Below are positions 45,191 to 54,215 of a stretch of DNA of 64,000 bases, piece by piece. A program made the translations under genes and the position numbers. The notes under the pieces are model-generated. The model saw nothing but the letters and a program-made list of their open reading frames with translations. It was not told the DNA's origin and did no database searches. Within the stretch, counting starts at the first letter, position 1. Each line of letters starts with the position of its first letter. The DNA lies in NCBI GenBank assembly GCA_029233925.1, contig JARGOX010000001.1, positions 181,348 through 245,347 on the forward strand, read 5' to 3'. Source of the DNA: Rhizobiaceae bacterium (GTDB lineage Bacteria > Pseudomonadota > Alphaproteobacteria > Rhizobiales > Rhizobiaceae).

Positions 45191-46072
45191 ATGAACCATG
45201 GCATCTCAGTGGAAGAAATCGGCGAGCGCATGAAGGCGTTTCGCCTGGGAGCAGGCATGTCGCCGGAGGAACTGGCCAAGAGGGCCGGTGTATCACGCGC
45301 CGCGATCTACAGATATGAATCGGGACAATCGGCAAAAATCGATACGCTGGTCAAGATTGCCGACCTGCTGGATGTCTCACTTCCAACACTCTTGGGCGCA
45401 GGTGTGGAATACATTGCGTCTGCCATCAGCTTCTTTGAACGGATGCGCCAACTCGAAGAAAATGTGGATCAGATCACCGTTCTTTTCGGGCCGATCTCCT
45501 ATCTTCTGACAACCGATCTATACGACAGATTTCTGCCAGACGTTCTGACGGAAAGCATTCCCAAAGACGTCGAGGATTATGCGCAGGCAATCAGGGAGAT
45601 TGACGTATTGATTGATGTGCTATCGCGCAGAAAAGAAAACTACAAAAGGAAATCACCCAGTATCATCAGTCTGGTATCCGCTGCGGAACTGACACAATTC
45701 GTACGCCTCGGTTTCGTGGGCACGCACAATCCGGACGGAGTCGATCTGGGCAAAAGGCGGGAAGCCGCACGTATTGAAGTGCAAAATATCATCACCCTTT
45801 TGCGCGAACAGCCCATCGGTGTTCAAGTGGGCGTCATAGTCGATTCCCTGCCCGGTGCCAGTCTTCAGATTTTTCGCCAGGCCACCAAAAAATCCGTTGC
45901 TGTCAGCCCGTTCAGATTGGGTGCATTTGCCAATGTGAGACTTGGCGTGGCAACCATTACCGCCGCGCCCGATGCGACGGAATTGTACAACAGCGTGATC
46001 AATCAACTGTGGACCAGGGCGCTGAAAAGCCATCAAGCCGCAGATTACATCGAAAAGCACGTGATGGTTTGA
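45191..46072 (+). CDS. XRE-family transcriptional regulator of the TRAP-pyr operon
   Basis: A 293-residue protein. The N-terminal Cro/XRE helix-turn-helix covers about residues 6-62 (MSPEELAKRAGVSRAAIYRYE). The remaining 230 residues form a separate domain (GVQVGVIVDSLPGASLQIFR) that I do not recognise and that may bind a ligand. It is divergent from dctP across 197 bp with a perfect palindrome. A ligand-responsive repressor or activator sensing an orotate-like compound is the simplest reading. Confidence 0.87.
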   Translation: MNHGISVEEIGERMKAFRLGAGMSPEELAKRAGVSRAAIYRYESGQSAKIDTLVKIADLLDVSLPTLLGAGVEYIASAISFFERMRQLEENVDQITVLFGPISYLLTTDLYDRFLPDVLTESIPKDVEDYAQAIREIDVLIDVLSRRKENYKRKSPSIISLVSAAELTQFVRLGFVGTHNPDGVDLGKRREAARIEVQNIITLLREQPIGVQVGVIVDSLPGASLQIFRQATKKSVAVSPFRLGAFANVRLGVATITAAPDATELYNSVINQLWTRALKSHQAADYIEKHVMV

Positions 46073-46135
46073 CAGCGACTGTCCGCGCAGCGCGTTCATA
46101 CGAAATGGGGTGGCATTTGCGGTCGCCGGTATGGA

Positions 46136-47055
46136 CGCCCCCAACGACTTCAAAATAAGCCACACTGGGTTGTGTCAAAGCAAATCAGGAGAGGTGACGT
46201 CCATGACCAATGATACAGCAATAGGTCTGGATCTGGCAAAGTCGGCTTTTCAGATTCATTGTGCTGATCGAGATGGCCAGCCGCTCTGCGCAAAAAGTTG
46301 CGGCGCGCTCAGGTGGTTAAATTCTTCATAAAGTTGCCGCCGTGCCTGGTTGCCATGGAGGCCTGTTCGAGTGCGCATCATTGGGCACGTTCATTACAGG
46401 ATCTCCCTACAATAGACAATGGGCCACGAGGTGCGGTTGATCCCACCGCAATATGTCAAACCCTTCGTCAAGACCGACAAGAACGATGCCACGGATGCCG
46501 AGGCGATCTGTGAAGCCGCGATGCGGCCCACCATGCGATTTGCGCCGATCAAAAGCGCCGAGCAGCAGGCGGTCTTAAGTCTGCACAGGGCACGTGATCT
46601 TATGGTTCGTCGGCGCACCATGCTGATCAACGCTTTGCGTGGCCATTGCGGCGCGTTTGGCATCATCACTTCAGTTGGTGCCTGCAACATCGGCAAGCTG
46701 ATAGACATCATTGAAGATCATGAAGACAAACCTATTCCGGAGCTGGCCAGATCTGGAATGGGAAACGCTTCTGCTTTTGATTGAGCAGATGCGCGCCGTT
46801 GAGGTTCGCATTGGTGCTCTTGAAAAGAAGCTGAAGGCCTGGCATCGCATGCATGAAGCAAATTGCCGGCTGGGGCGTATGTCAAAGCGCGGAGACAGGC
46901 ATTTACTGGTCCACGGTGCGCGTGCTGTTCTGCGTTGGACCAGAGCCCGCCAGCAGGAGCTGTCGGGTTGGGTGCAGGCCTTGCTTGCTCGCAGACCGAC
47001 AGGATGGTCGCCACATGGCGGGCAGGCAGCGGCTTTGCATAAGCGGCGCTGGTGA
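46136..47055 (+). mobile_element. IS110-family remnant, right copy
   Basis: A second, longer IS110/IS1111-type relic in the same orientation as the one at 35882. From ATG 46203 it reads IGLDLAKSAFQIHCADRDG, then breaks frame; LPPCLVAMEACSSAHHWA, a short insertion, LIPPQYVKPFVKTDKNDAT and LHRARDLMVRRRTMLINALR follow, and after a further shift LEWETLLLLIEQMRAVEVRI and GRMSKRGDRHLL from the C-terminal Tnp_20 domain. At least three frameshifts and an internal deletion make it inactive. The two copies bracket the orotate operon and its regulator. Confidence 0.85.
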
Positions 47056-47059
47056 TCTG

Positions 47060-47450
47060 GGTGACGAAACTACGGTGCTTGCCAAGTGCATCGGCCAGCC
47101 GCTGGCGCGTGCGGGAAAGCGGCCGGTCCACCCGGGAAGCAGCAAAGTGGACTTTCTTGATGCCTGCGCCAGGCAGCAGCCGCAGGGCCTGATTTTCGCT
47201 GGTTGCATCGCCGCAAAGGCTGACATCAACTTGCATGCCCGCGCTCGCACAGATGACATCTACCACCAGCCAAGCAATGCATGATCCTCAATTTATGCCA
47301 GCTCGAAAAGATGGGGATCGTCACGCGAGGCCTCCAGCAGATAATGCCGCAGGCCATTGAACCCGACGGAGATAAGCGCTTCAGGCAGATGGCGACGGAC
47401 GGCACTTCCACCATGATGCCGATCGTCGGCTTGGCGTGGAAGTGGGTTTG
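47060..47450 (-). pseudogene. PTS enzyme I (PtsI/PtsP-type) C-terminal fragment
   Basis: Three minus-strand frames in succession match the C-terminal PEP-binding barrel of PTS enzyme I: PTIGIMVEVPSVA, then ISVGFNGLRHYLLEASRDD (compare the usual F-S-I-G-T-N-D-L-x-Q-Y), then ASAGMQVDVSLCGDATSENQ (compare A-G-x-x-V-S-V-C-G-E). The catalytic Cys of the SLCGD motif remains, but frameshifts and a stop destroy the gene, and the N-terminal His domain is absent. The loss is old enough to blur other residues. It is a relic behind the IS110 copy. Confidence 0.65.
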
Positions 47451-47527
47451 AAGGACCAGTATGCACCCGGATAACGAAAACCGCTCGAGAATATCGCTGC
47501 AGACAAGGCAAATCAACTGACCCTTTT

Positions 47528-47543
47528 CTACTATAAATAGTAG
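47528..47543. promoter_or_regulatory. Short palindrome upstream of ice-binding-like gene
   Basis: CTACTAT and ATAGTAG face each other across AA, about 75 nt before the ATG at 47617, in a very AT-rich stretch that should be the promoter. A second short pair (AACTA/TAGTT) lies 10 nt further on. Operator function is a guess. Confidence 0.3.
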
Positions 47544-47616
47544 TAATTCGTTAACTACAAGTATTAGTTGACTGTGATCAGCAGCCAGCATAACTTGACT
47601 TAAAAGGGGCAGTTCT

Positions 47617-49539
47617 ATGATTCACCGCACAACCGCAATAGCCGCAATCGCAATTTCCGTACTCGCTGTTTCTACAATTACAAGGGCCAGCGCTCAGGCG
47701 CTGGATACCTTCGCGGTTCTGGCCGGATCGACAATCACCAATGTCCCCTCGTCCGGGACAACCATCAACGGAAACGTAGGCCTGAGCCCAGGTTCAGCGA
47801 TCACGGGTTTTGAAATCAACACGGTAACTTCACCATATGATATTTTTCAGACCGACGCCGTCGCGGCACAGGCTCAACTCGATCTGACGACCGCCTACAA
47901 TATTCTTGCCGGCCAACCAGGCACCCCAATAGCGGAACAATTGTCGGGCCAAACTCTCGTCGGAGGCGTGTACAGTTTTACCGACACAGCCCTGTTGACA
48001 GCGGGGCCTCTCACTCTTGACGGTGGAAGCGACCCGCGCTCGGTCTTTATCTTCAACATTCCGAGCCAATTGACGACCGCTGCAGGTGGGTCGTTCGTCT
48101 TTATCAATGGCGCTAATCCCAGCAATGTGTTCTTCAGGGTCGGCAGTTCGGCGATCATTGGAACGGGTACTGCGTTTCAGGGAACAATTCTTGCTCTGAC
48201 AAGCATCTCGCTGCTTAACGGAGCCACAATAACCTGCGGCGCCGCCCTGGCACGCAATGGCCAGGTGTCCCTGGATGCAAATGTTATCGATGTCAATACT
48301 TGCGGGCTTCTCCCCGCTCCGGTCGTTTTCGCGGACGAATTGGACGACTCGGCAACGGACAATGCGTCCAATGTCGCTGATGCGATCGACGCCTACATAG
48401 ACGTTAGTGGCTCGCTACCTCTGGCATTCCAGGTCCTTGGCTTTTTGTCACCGGCAGATTTGGCAGATGCATTGGCGCAGATTGCCGGGGAAGTCTCTAC
48501 CGGCGTAGCACCAACCGGCACCCAGGCCATGAATTCATTTCTCGACACGCTCACCAATCAGGGCTTCAGCGGCGATAGCGGTTTGGACGTGCCCGGCGAC
48601 CAGACTGGTCCTGGCAGAGGCACCGTCAGCGTCCTGGGCTATGCGCGTGATCGTTCGGAAGACACCAGCGCCGATTGGCCTCAGGTCTTCGGAAACCAAT
48701 TTACAGCTCCGGATCCGCGTCGCTTCTGGGCTGCAGTTTATGGCAGCGACACCAATGTCGACGGTGACGCATCAGCAGGAACGCACGACCGTTCATCTGA
48801 CAATTACGGTATCGTTTTCGGCATGGATTATCAGATTACAGCGGACACCAGGATCGGGCTGGCATTGTCTGGCGGCGCCACCAGCTTCAATCTCGCGGAC
48901 GGTTTTGGCAGCGGCAGCAGCAATATGTTCCAGGGTGCCATTTACAGCCAAACCGTTTTCGACGCAGCTTATATCTCCGCTGCGATTGCTTATGCCTACC
49001 ATGACCAATCAATCCACCGCGCGACGACATTCGACGGAGCCAGCTATGCGGCAAATTTCGATGCCTATAACATCGCAGGAAACCTTGAGGCAGGGTATCA
49101 GATTGGATGGTTCACCCCCTATGGTGCCTTGCGGGTGCAGTCCTTCCACACGCCGGACTACAGCGAGACCAGCGACACTGGCGGGTTTGCGCTGGACTAC
49201 GAAGAGAATACGACAACATCGACCCGCATGGAACTCGGCACGCGGCTCCGCCACACCTTCGCGCTCAATGACGGTGCGTCGCTGACGATGCGTATCAGGG
49301 CCGCTTGGGCGCACGATTTCACTTCTCAATCGAGCACGAATGCCACGTTCCAGAGGCTTCCCGGATCGCAAAGTTTCAGCGTGAGCGGTGCCGCAGCAGA
49401 ACGTGATTCCGTGCTGCTGTCCACTGGGGCTCTGTTGATGCTGGTGAACGGCTTCTCGCTTTCCGGATCGATAGACAGTCAGCTTGCCCAGGACTCGCAA
49501 ACCTATGCCTTCAGTACAGGGGTTCGTTTCGAATGGTAA
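47617..49539 (+). CDS. Ice-binding-like (DUF3494) domain fused to autotransporter barrel
   Basis: A 640-residue secreted protein. Residues 1-27 are a signal peptide (ending TRASA). Residues 28-225 match the DUF3494 ice-binding-like fold: LDTFAVLAGSTITNVPSSG, INGNVGLSPGSAITG, VFIFNIPSQLTTAAGGSFVF and TAFQGTILALTSISLLNGAT. Residues 235-340 form a linker with the pre-barrel helix (ALAQIAGEVSTG), and 365-640 an autotransporter beta-barrel ending in VRFEW. Thus the DUF3494 domain should be displayed on the cell surface. It may bind ice or act as an adhesin; known DUF3494 proteins are usually soluble or Ig-anchored. Its end overlaps the L,D-transpeptidase gene by 7 nt. Confidence 0.87.
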   Translation: MIHRTTAIAAIAISVLAVSTITRASAQALDTFAVLAGSTITNVPSSGTTINGNVGLSPGSAITGFEINTVTSPYDIFQTDAVAAQAQLDLTTAYNILAGQPGTPIAEQLSGQTLVGGVYSFTDTALLTAGPLTLDGGSDPRSVFIFNIPSQLTTAAGGSFVFINGANPSNVFFRVGSSAIIGTGTAFQGTILALTSISLLNGATITCGAALARNGQVSLDANVIDVNTCGLLPAPVVFADELDDSATDNASNVADAIDAYIDVSGSLPLAFQVLGFLSPADLADALAQIAGEVSTGVAPTGTQAMNSFLDTLTNQGFSGDSGLDVPGDQTGPGRGTVSVLGYARDRSEDTSADWPQVFGNQFTAPDPRRFWAAVYGSDTNVDGDASAGTHDRSSDNYGIVFGMDYQITADTRIGLALSGGATSFNLADGFGSGSSNMFQGAIYSQTVFDAAYISAAIAYAYHDQSIHRATTFDGASYAANFDAYNIAGNLEAGYQIGWFTPYGALRVQSFHTPDYSETSDTGGFALDYEENTTTSTRMELGTRLRHTFALNDGASLTMRIRAAWAHDFTSQSSTNATFQRLPGSQSFSVSGAAAERDSVLLSTGALLMLVNGFSLSGSIDSQLAQDSQTYAFSTGVRFEW

Positions 49540-50063
49540 AGCGCCTTAGTCCCGACGCAATCCCACTGTTATCAACTGCGCTCGTTGCGGCAGCTGCCGG
49601 ACTTTTTTTCGCCACCAGTGCTTTCGCTGGAAAGGTGGTCGCATTCAAAAGCGACGTCGCACGCGGCTCGATCGTAGTACGAACAAACGAACGCCAGCTC
49701 TATCTTGTGATTGGTGGGGAGCGTGCCATTCGCTATCCTGTCGGGGTTGGTCGTGCTGGACGGCAATGGGTCGGCACTTCCCTCATCAAAGGCAAATACC
49801 TCAGTCCAAATTGGGCTCCCCCGCCAGCCATCAGACGTGACCGACCCGACCTTCCGGACATAATCGCGGGAGGGGCTCCCAACAACCCGATGGGTGTCGC
49901 TGCATTGACACTGTCCGGTGGTAACTACGCCATACACGGGACCAATGCACCGAATTCGATCGGACGGTTCGTATCTTACGGCTGCATCCGAATGTCGAAT
50001 GAAGACATCACCGACTTGTACAAACGAATCCGCGTTGGAACGCGCGTGGTGGTTGAGCGCTGA
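49533..50063 (+). CDS. L,D-transpeptidase (YkuD)
   Basis: A 176-residue periplasmic YkuD-domain enzyme. Residues 1-32 are a signal peptide (ending ATSAFA). The active-site motif is intact: YAIHGTN supplies His and SYGCIRM supplies the catalytic Cys. Such enzymes crosslink peptidoglycan 3-3 or attach outer-membrane proteins to it. The start overlaps the stop of the ice-binding-like autotransporter, so the two are made together. A role in anchoring or adjusting the wall around the surface protein is possible but unproven. Confidence 0.92.
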   Translation: MVKRLSPDAIPLLSTALVAAAAGLFFATSAFAGKVVAFKSDVARGSIVVRTNERQLYLVIGGERAIRYPVGVGRAGRQWVGTSLIKGKYLSPNWAPPPAIRRDRPDLPDIIAGGAPNNPMGVAALTLSGGNYAIHGTNAPNSIGRFVSYGCIRMSNEDITDLYKRIRVGTRVVVER

Positions 50064-50492
50064 GCCACATTGATCGCTGCGCCTTGCTATCCTGCCTGAT
50101 GGATTTAATGCCGCTCATTCACAGCTGGTCATGGAGAAACACAATCAAACGGAACGATGAAGATTCAGAGTGCCGGCTTACCTTACGAATGCAAAACTTC
50201 GGAACCAAAGCGGCTTGACCTTCTTGTGGACCATTTGCTGGCAGAAAATCAGTCGAGTGGGTCCCGCTCACTTTGCTGGCGGCGTCTTGGTTCATGGGGC
50301 AAGCGATGCATCGACGCCTTGCCAGTTGAACAATGACGCCCGATTTCCCACACCGATAATACGCATTAAATCATTGATATTATCATGAATAAATTCTCGG
50401 AACACATCAGAAATATTCTGCCAACCCGAGTCGAACTGCGTTACCACGCATGCCGGACGAACCAGCCACGGCAGCATAATTTGCGCCGCAAC
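50064..50492. other. Intergenic region, no gene seen
   Basis: About 430 bp between the L,D-transpeptidase and the broken kinase. Open frames here are short and without domains. Homology to the second sugar cassette starts only at about 50483. Confidence 0.4.
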
Positions 50493-51415
50493 TTATCCCA
50501 GCTCATGCTTCCAGGGCGGGTTTGCACCGGCACGTGACACTGTGATCGCAGCGACGGATGCTACCAGGTGCAGGGCGGCCTGCAGTTCGTCTGCCGAGAT
50601 GGCGCGCAGACCGGTCTTGCTCAAACGGCCGGCCTGTCTGACGCCAGCCAGAAACCCGGCGTCAAAACTGTCGCCGGCACCGACCGTGTCGACGACCTCA
50701 ATGCGCTGCGAAGGCACATCAATCGTGCCGGACATTGTGGTGGCGCTGGCACCCTGCGCCCCGCGTGTCACGACAATGATCGCGGCACCGCCGGCAATCC
50801 AGTCTTCAATCGCTGCATCGGCATCGCGGTCCGGCTCCAGCCAGGCCAGATCTTCATCGGACACCTTGATGATATCGCTTTTTGCGATCATCCGGTGCAT
50901 GCGTTGTCTGTGGCTGTTCGCATCCGGGATAAAATTCGCGCGGATATTCGGATCAAGAGAAATGATGCGCCGATCCGCCTCACGGACAAGCAAAGCCTCA
51001 TAGGCTGACCCGCAGGGTTCCTGGGATCAGGCTGATCGCACCGAAATGCAATGCCTCAACATCATCGCCCAGTTGCGGCAGATCAGTTGAGGCGAGCATT
51101 CGCCCGGCAGTCTGCTCATCGTAAAAAACATATTTTGCCTGGCCGTGCGTCAGTTCGACAAAAGCCAGGGTTGTGGGACGGCTGGAGCGTACACAAACTG
51201 CTGTCGACATTGCTGCGTTCCAGGCCCTTCTGCAACTGACGGCCGAACATGTCGGTCGAAAGGCCAGAGAAAAAACCCGTCTCGATACCCAGACGTCCAA
51301 GGACAATGGCTGTATTGTAAACAGCACCGCCGGCCACAGGCAGAAGCACGCTTTCGCCTTCCGGCAATTGTCGCGGCAGCATATCGATCAGGGCCTCTCC
51401 GCAACAGATAATCAT
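50493..51415 (-). pseudogene. PfkB sugar kinase, frameshifted copy
   Basis: Colinear with the intact kinase at 57434-58357. The reading frame starts normally with MIICCGEALIDMLPR but shifts twice: about 2 nt are lost near 51200 (after DSSLC; the intact copy continues CVRSDRPTT), and one extra base lies near 51020 in the ISLI segment (intact copy ISLISEPCG). The C-terminal part, including the GAGDSFDAGF active-site motif at about 50660, is undamaged. Translation cannot give a full kinase, so I call it a pseudogene. A sequencing error at both sites is unlikely given the extra frameshift in the neighbouring gene. Confidence 0.85.
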
Positions 51416-52099
51416 GAAAGCCAGCTTTCGTAGTCGGAAACCAGAAGATGGATCGGGTAGGCATCTTCCTCGATGGTCGAAAACCGCCCGATCGGTTCAC
51501 GGAAAATATTGTCGGTGAGGTCGTCATTGACGGTCGAGACCTCGCCGATCAGCACATCGCCACCCTCGCCCCAGAAAGCATGCCAGTTGCCAGGGTGAAG
51601 GGTGACACTTTCGCCCGGCTCCAGGATCAGGGTCTGACCAGCGGCAAAGGTGCGGGCCATGCCGTCGCAGACGACCGGAACGGCGGCCCCCTCATCCGGC
51701 CTGCCATCGGTGCCGGATTCATACATCTGGATGGCGAGCTTCGCCCCGCCGCGATTGATGATGTCTTCGGTTTTCAGCAGGTGGCGGTGCATTGGCGACA
51801 ATTGGTCCTGCCGCGAAATCATGATCTTTTCCGCGTAGCACATGCCGCCACCGCTTTTCAGATCAGCCAGCGACTCGTTGCGCGTGGTAAACAGAAACAG
51901 CCCCATTTCGTCAAATCGGCCATCGCCGTAATCGGTAATGTCCCAGCCCAGTCTCGCATCAATAATGGCATCCAGTTCGTCGCGGCGGCGCTGCATGTCA
52001 GCGGGGGACAGATACGCAAATGGCGGCAGCCGGAATCCAAAAAGATCGGATGAATTCATCGGCCTGCCGCACAATGTCATTGACCCTTGAGCGCTTCAT
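51412..52099 (-). pseudogene. D-lyxose/D-mannose isomerase, frameshifted copy
   Basis: Colinear with the intact gene at 58354-59040. Starting from the matching ATG at 52099, the frame is lost after the codons for DEFIRS because a homopolymer has five bases (52036-52040 region) where the intact copy has four. The rest of the protein, from FGFRLPPFAYLSP to the end, remains open, and an internal ATG (MNSSDLFGF) could give a slightly shortened product. The cupin metal residues (SPMHRH) persist. Probably decaying; residual function is possible. Confidence 0.75.
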
Positions 52100-52194
52100 G
52101 TCCTGTCCGTCCTTGCTGCAGTCTTCAAATCGGGGTTATCCCTTGAATTGTCCATCGCTGTGAAATCAGTCCCAAGCCCCATACACCCTATCCA

Positions 52195-52735
52195 GCTTGG
52201 CGCATGGCACACCAGCACATTGCGTTCCTGATTGTGGATTTTTTTGGCATCCCGGATACGTTGGATTGCAGCACCCATTTCGCACCGTCACGGTCCTGAA
52301 CATCAGCGCCATGAATGACAAAACCGACCAACAAGCCAATCGTGTCGATGATGATGTGACGCTTGTGGCATTTTATCTTCTTGCCAGCAACATGTCCTGA
52401 AATCCCGCCACTCTCGGTGGTTTTGACCGACTGGCTTCCCGCCATTGGTGAAGCTTCGCGCCCGCCAGTTCCCGTGCCACCATTACCCTGTGCCACCATT
52501 ACTGGGGCGTGGTTGATACGGTGAAGCAGGCCGCTGTAACGTCAGTTGTAGAAATACCGTTACACCGTTGACGGCCGCGGGAAATCATTGGGGATCATCG
52601 ACCATTGGCAACCGGCGGAGGCCATGTATTGGATGCCATCGCAAACATCGCGTAATATGGTCGATCACGGGCGACCCGTTACCTTCCTCGCTGGCATGAA
52701 AGGTTCAATCAACACCCAATCAATATCATTGCAAT
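52195..52735 (-). mobile_element. IS5-family transposase remnant
   Basis: Minus-strand pieces of an IS5-group DDE transposase: DWVLIEPFMPARK near 52720, ASAGCQWSMIPNDFPRPSTV near 52600, then HRINHAPVMVAQ, SQSVKTTESGGISGH and KCHKRHIIIDTIGLLVGFV to about 52290, and HGADVQDRDGA. Several in-frame stops and a shift break it. It lies beside the left copy of the sugar cassette and could have taken part in the duplication. Confidence 0.8.
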
Positions 52736-52920
52736 CACTTGCATAGCGACCGATAATGCGCTCATATCGTCCAAACCATAGTGACCACCTTCGAATCTCT
52801 GACAATCCGAATGAAGCATAAAGGACTGATATCACTCAATTCATTTCGGGTTGGACACTGAGACCTTAATATACAGATTTTTAATGATTCGCGCATAAAC
52901 AAAAATATTGGGCATCTCTT

Positions 52921-54213
52921 ATGTATCCTTTGACTCTTATGTATCCTTTGACATTCGGTCGACGCATATCTGCTGTAGTTTCATTGCTTTTCCTGTTGGC
53001 ACTGGGAGTTAATGTCAGTGCCCAGACTTCCGATGGCAAGTTGAGATCACCAGCCCATCAGTTGGCCAGTGAAGCCTATAAGGCCTTTGCTTCCGGCGAT
53101 TATATAAGTGCAGGTGACTTGGCTCGCCGTGCAGTGGCACTTGAGCCGACGAATGGCGACTATCTGCTGCTTTTGGCTGACTCATCCGCGAATACAGGTG
53201 ACATGGAAATGACCCGGTCGGCGCTTACGCGCTATTCCAGTCTTCCGGCAACTATCGCATCTCCACCCTCGCTGGATGTAGCCTATCGGGCAATTCGCGC
53301 TCATGATGATGATCTGGCGCTGCGTTACTTCGCTGAGGCACGTGAAAGGGGAGAACTCACACCCGTGGCCGCTCTGGATGCAGCCTATGCGGCAAGGCGC
53401 CAATATCGTGACGCGGACACGCTTGATTGGCTGGATCGGTATCTTACCATGGACAACGGGGCAAGCCAACTCGATCCCGAGCAGCAAAAAAATGCACGCG
53501 CATTGCAAAACCGGATGACCCAGCGCTGGCACGGGCAGCACTATATGTATGGCGGCCCTGCAGGATGGGGTGTTGGAGGCGTGTCACCTTCCGGTCAGCG
53601 TAATATGATCCAAACCGGCGTTGAACTGTCCTATTCACCAAACATCCATTTGCTCCGCACCGACGGAGGTATCGCCTTCTTTGGCCGCTATTTTATGACA
53701 CTTTATGATGCCGACGGAGCCGCAACTGGCCGTGAGACCGGACAACCGGCCCTTGGGGTTCGCTGGCGTCCAATGCGCGATAAGAATTTGGTGCTGGAAT
53801 ATGCTCGTTATTTTGAATTGGGCGAAGCCACTCGCGACGACAATATGTTTCGCGTCGCGTATTCGACCGGTTCGGATCCAGATGGTTCGACAGCATGGAA
53901 ACTCTTTGCTGAAGCTAACCATTTTGTAGATTCCGAGCAAACCATGGGAACTTTCTATCTCAGTTATGGATGGAATATTTTCTATGGAGCAAATAGCAAT
54001 CCGATCTCATTGAATATTGCCCTGATCTCGACATATGACTCTTCCATGGACCAGCCCGATGCAACTTCAATAGCACCAGAAATCTCTCATCGCTTTTCGT
54101 TAAATGAGAGATGGGGAACGAACTTCGATCTGACGCTTCAATACCGTATTCCAATAGCGGGTGACATGGAAAGAGCGCGCGGTCCTGCGGTGATTACTGC
54201 ATTCAGCTTCTGA
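52921..54213 (+). CDS. nfrA: NfrA-like outer-membrane protein (TPR plus NfrA_C)
   Basis: A 430-residue exported protein. A signal peptide (about residues 1-35, ending NVSA) is followed by TPR-like helices (residues 45-200) and a C-terminal beta-rich domain that resembles the C-terminus of phage N4 adsorption protein NfrA (SPSGQRNMIQTGVELSYSP, LGVRWRPMRDKNLVLEYARY, TNFDLTLQYRIP). E. coli NfrA is about 990 residues, so this is a compact form. Two ATGs arise from a tandem copy of ATGTATCCTTTGAC; either may start translation. wecB follows 2 nt later and a NfrB-like transferase next, so it is the likely outer-membrane exporter of an N-acetylmannosamine glycan. Confidence 0.75.
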   Translation: MYPLTLMYPLTFGRRISAVVSLLFLLALGVNVSAQTSDGKLRSPAHQLASEAYKAFASGDYISAGDLARRAVALEPTNGDYLLLLADSSANTGDMEMTRSALTRYSSLPATIASPPSLDVAYRAIRAHDDDLALRYFAEARERGELTPVAALDAAYAARRQYRDADTLDWLDRYLTMDNGASQLDPEQQKNARALQNRMTQRWHGQHYMYGGPAGWGVGGVSPSGQRNMIQTGVELSYSPNIHLLRTDGGIAFFGRYFMTLYDADGAATGRETGQPALGVRWRPMRDKNLVLEYARYFELGEATRDDNMFRVAYSTGSDPDGSTAWKLFAEANHFVDSEQTMGTFYLSYGWNIFYGANSNPISLNIALISTYDSSMDQPDATSIAPEISHRFSLNERWGTNFDLTLQYRIPIAGDMERARGPAVITAFSF

Positions 54214-54215
54214 AA

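Larger units (their letters stand above)
50483..52121 (-). repeat. Direct repeat, left copy (kinase-isomerase cassette)
   Basis: This stretch is highly similar over its whole length, in the same orientation, to 57424-59063. Both begin at the 3' end of the kinase gene (ATCCCAGCTCA) and end just upstream of the isomerase ATG at TTGCTGCAG. Sequence beyond either end is unrelated. The left copy has collected frameshifts, the right one has none. Confidence 0.85.
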
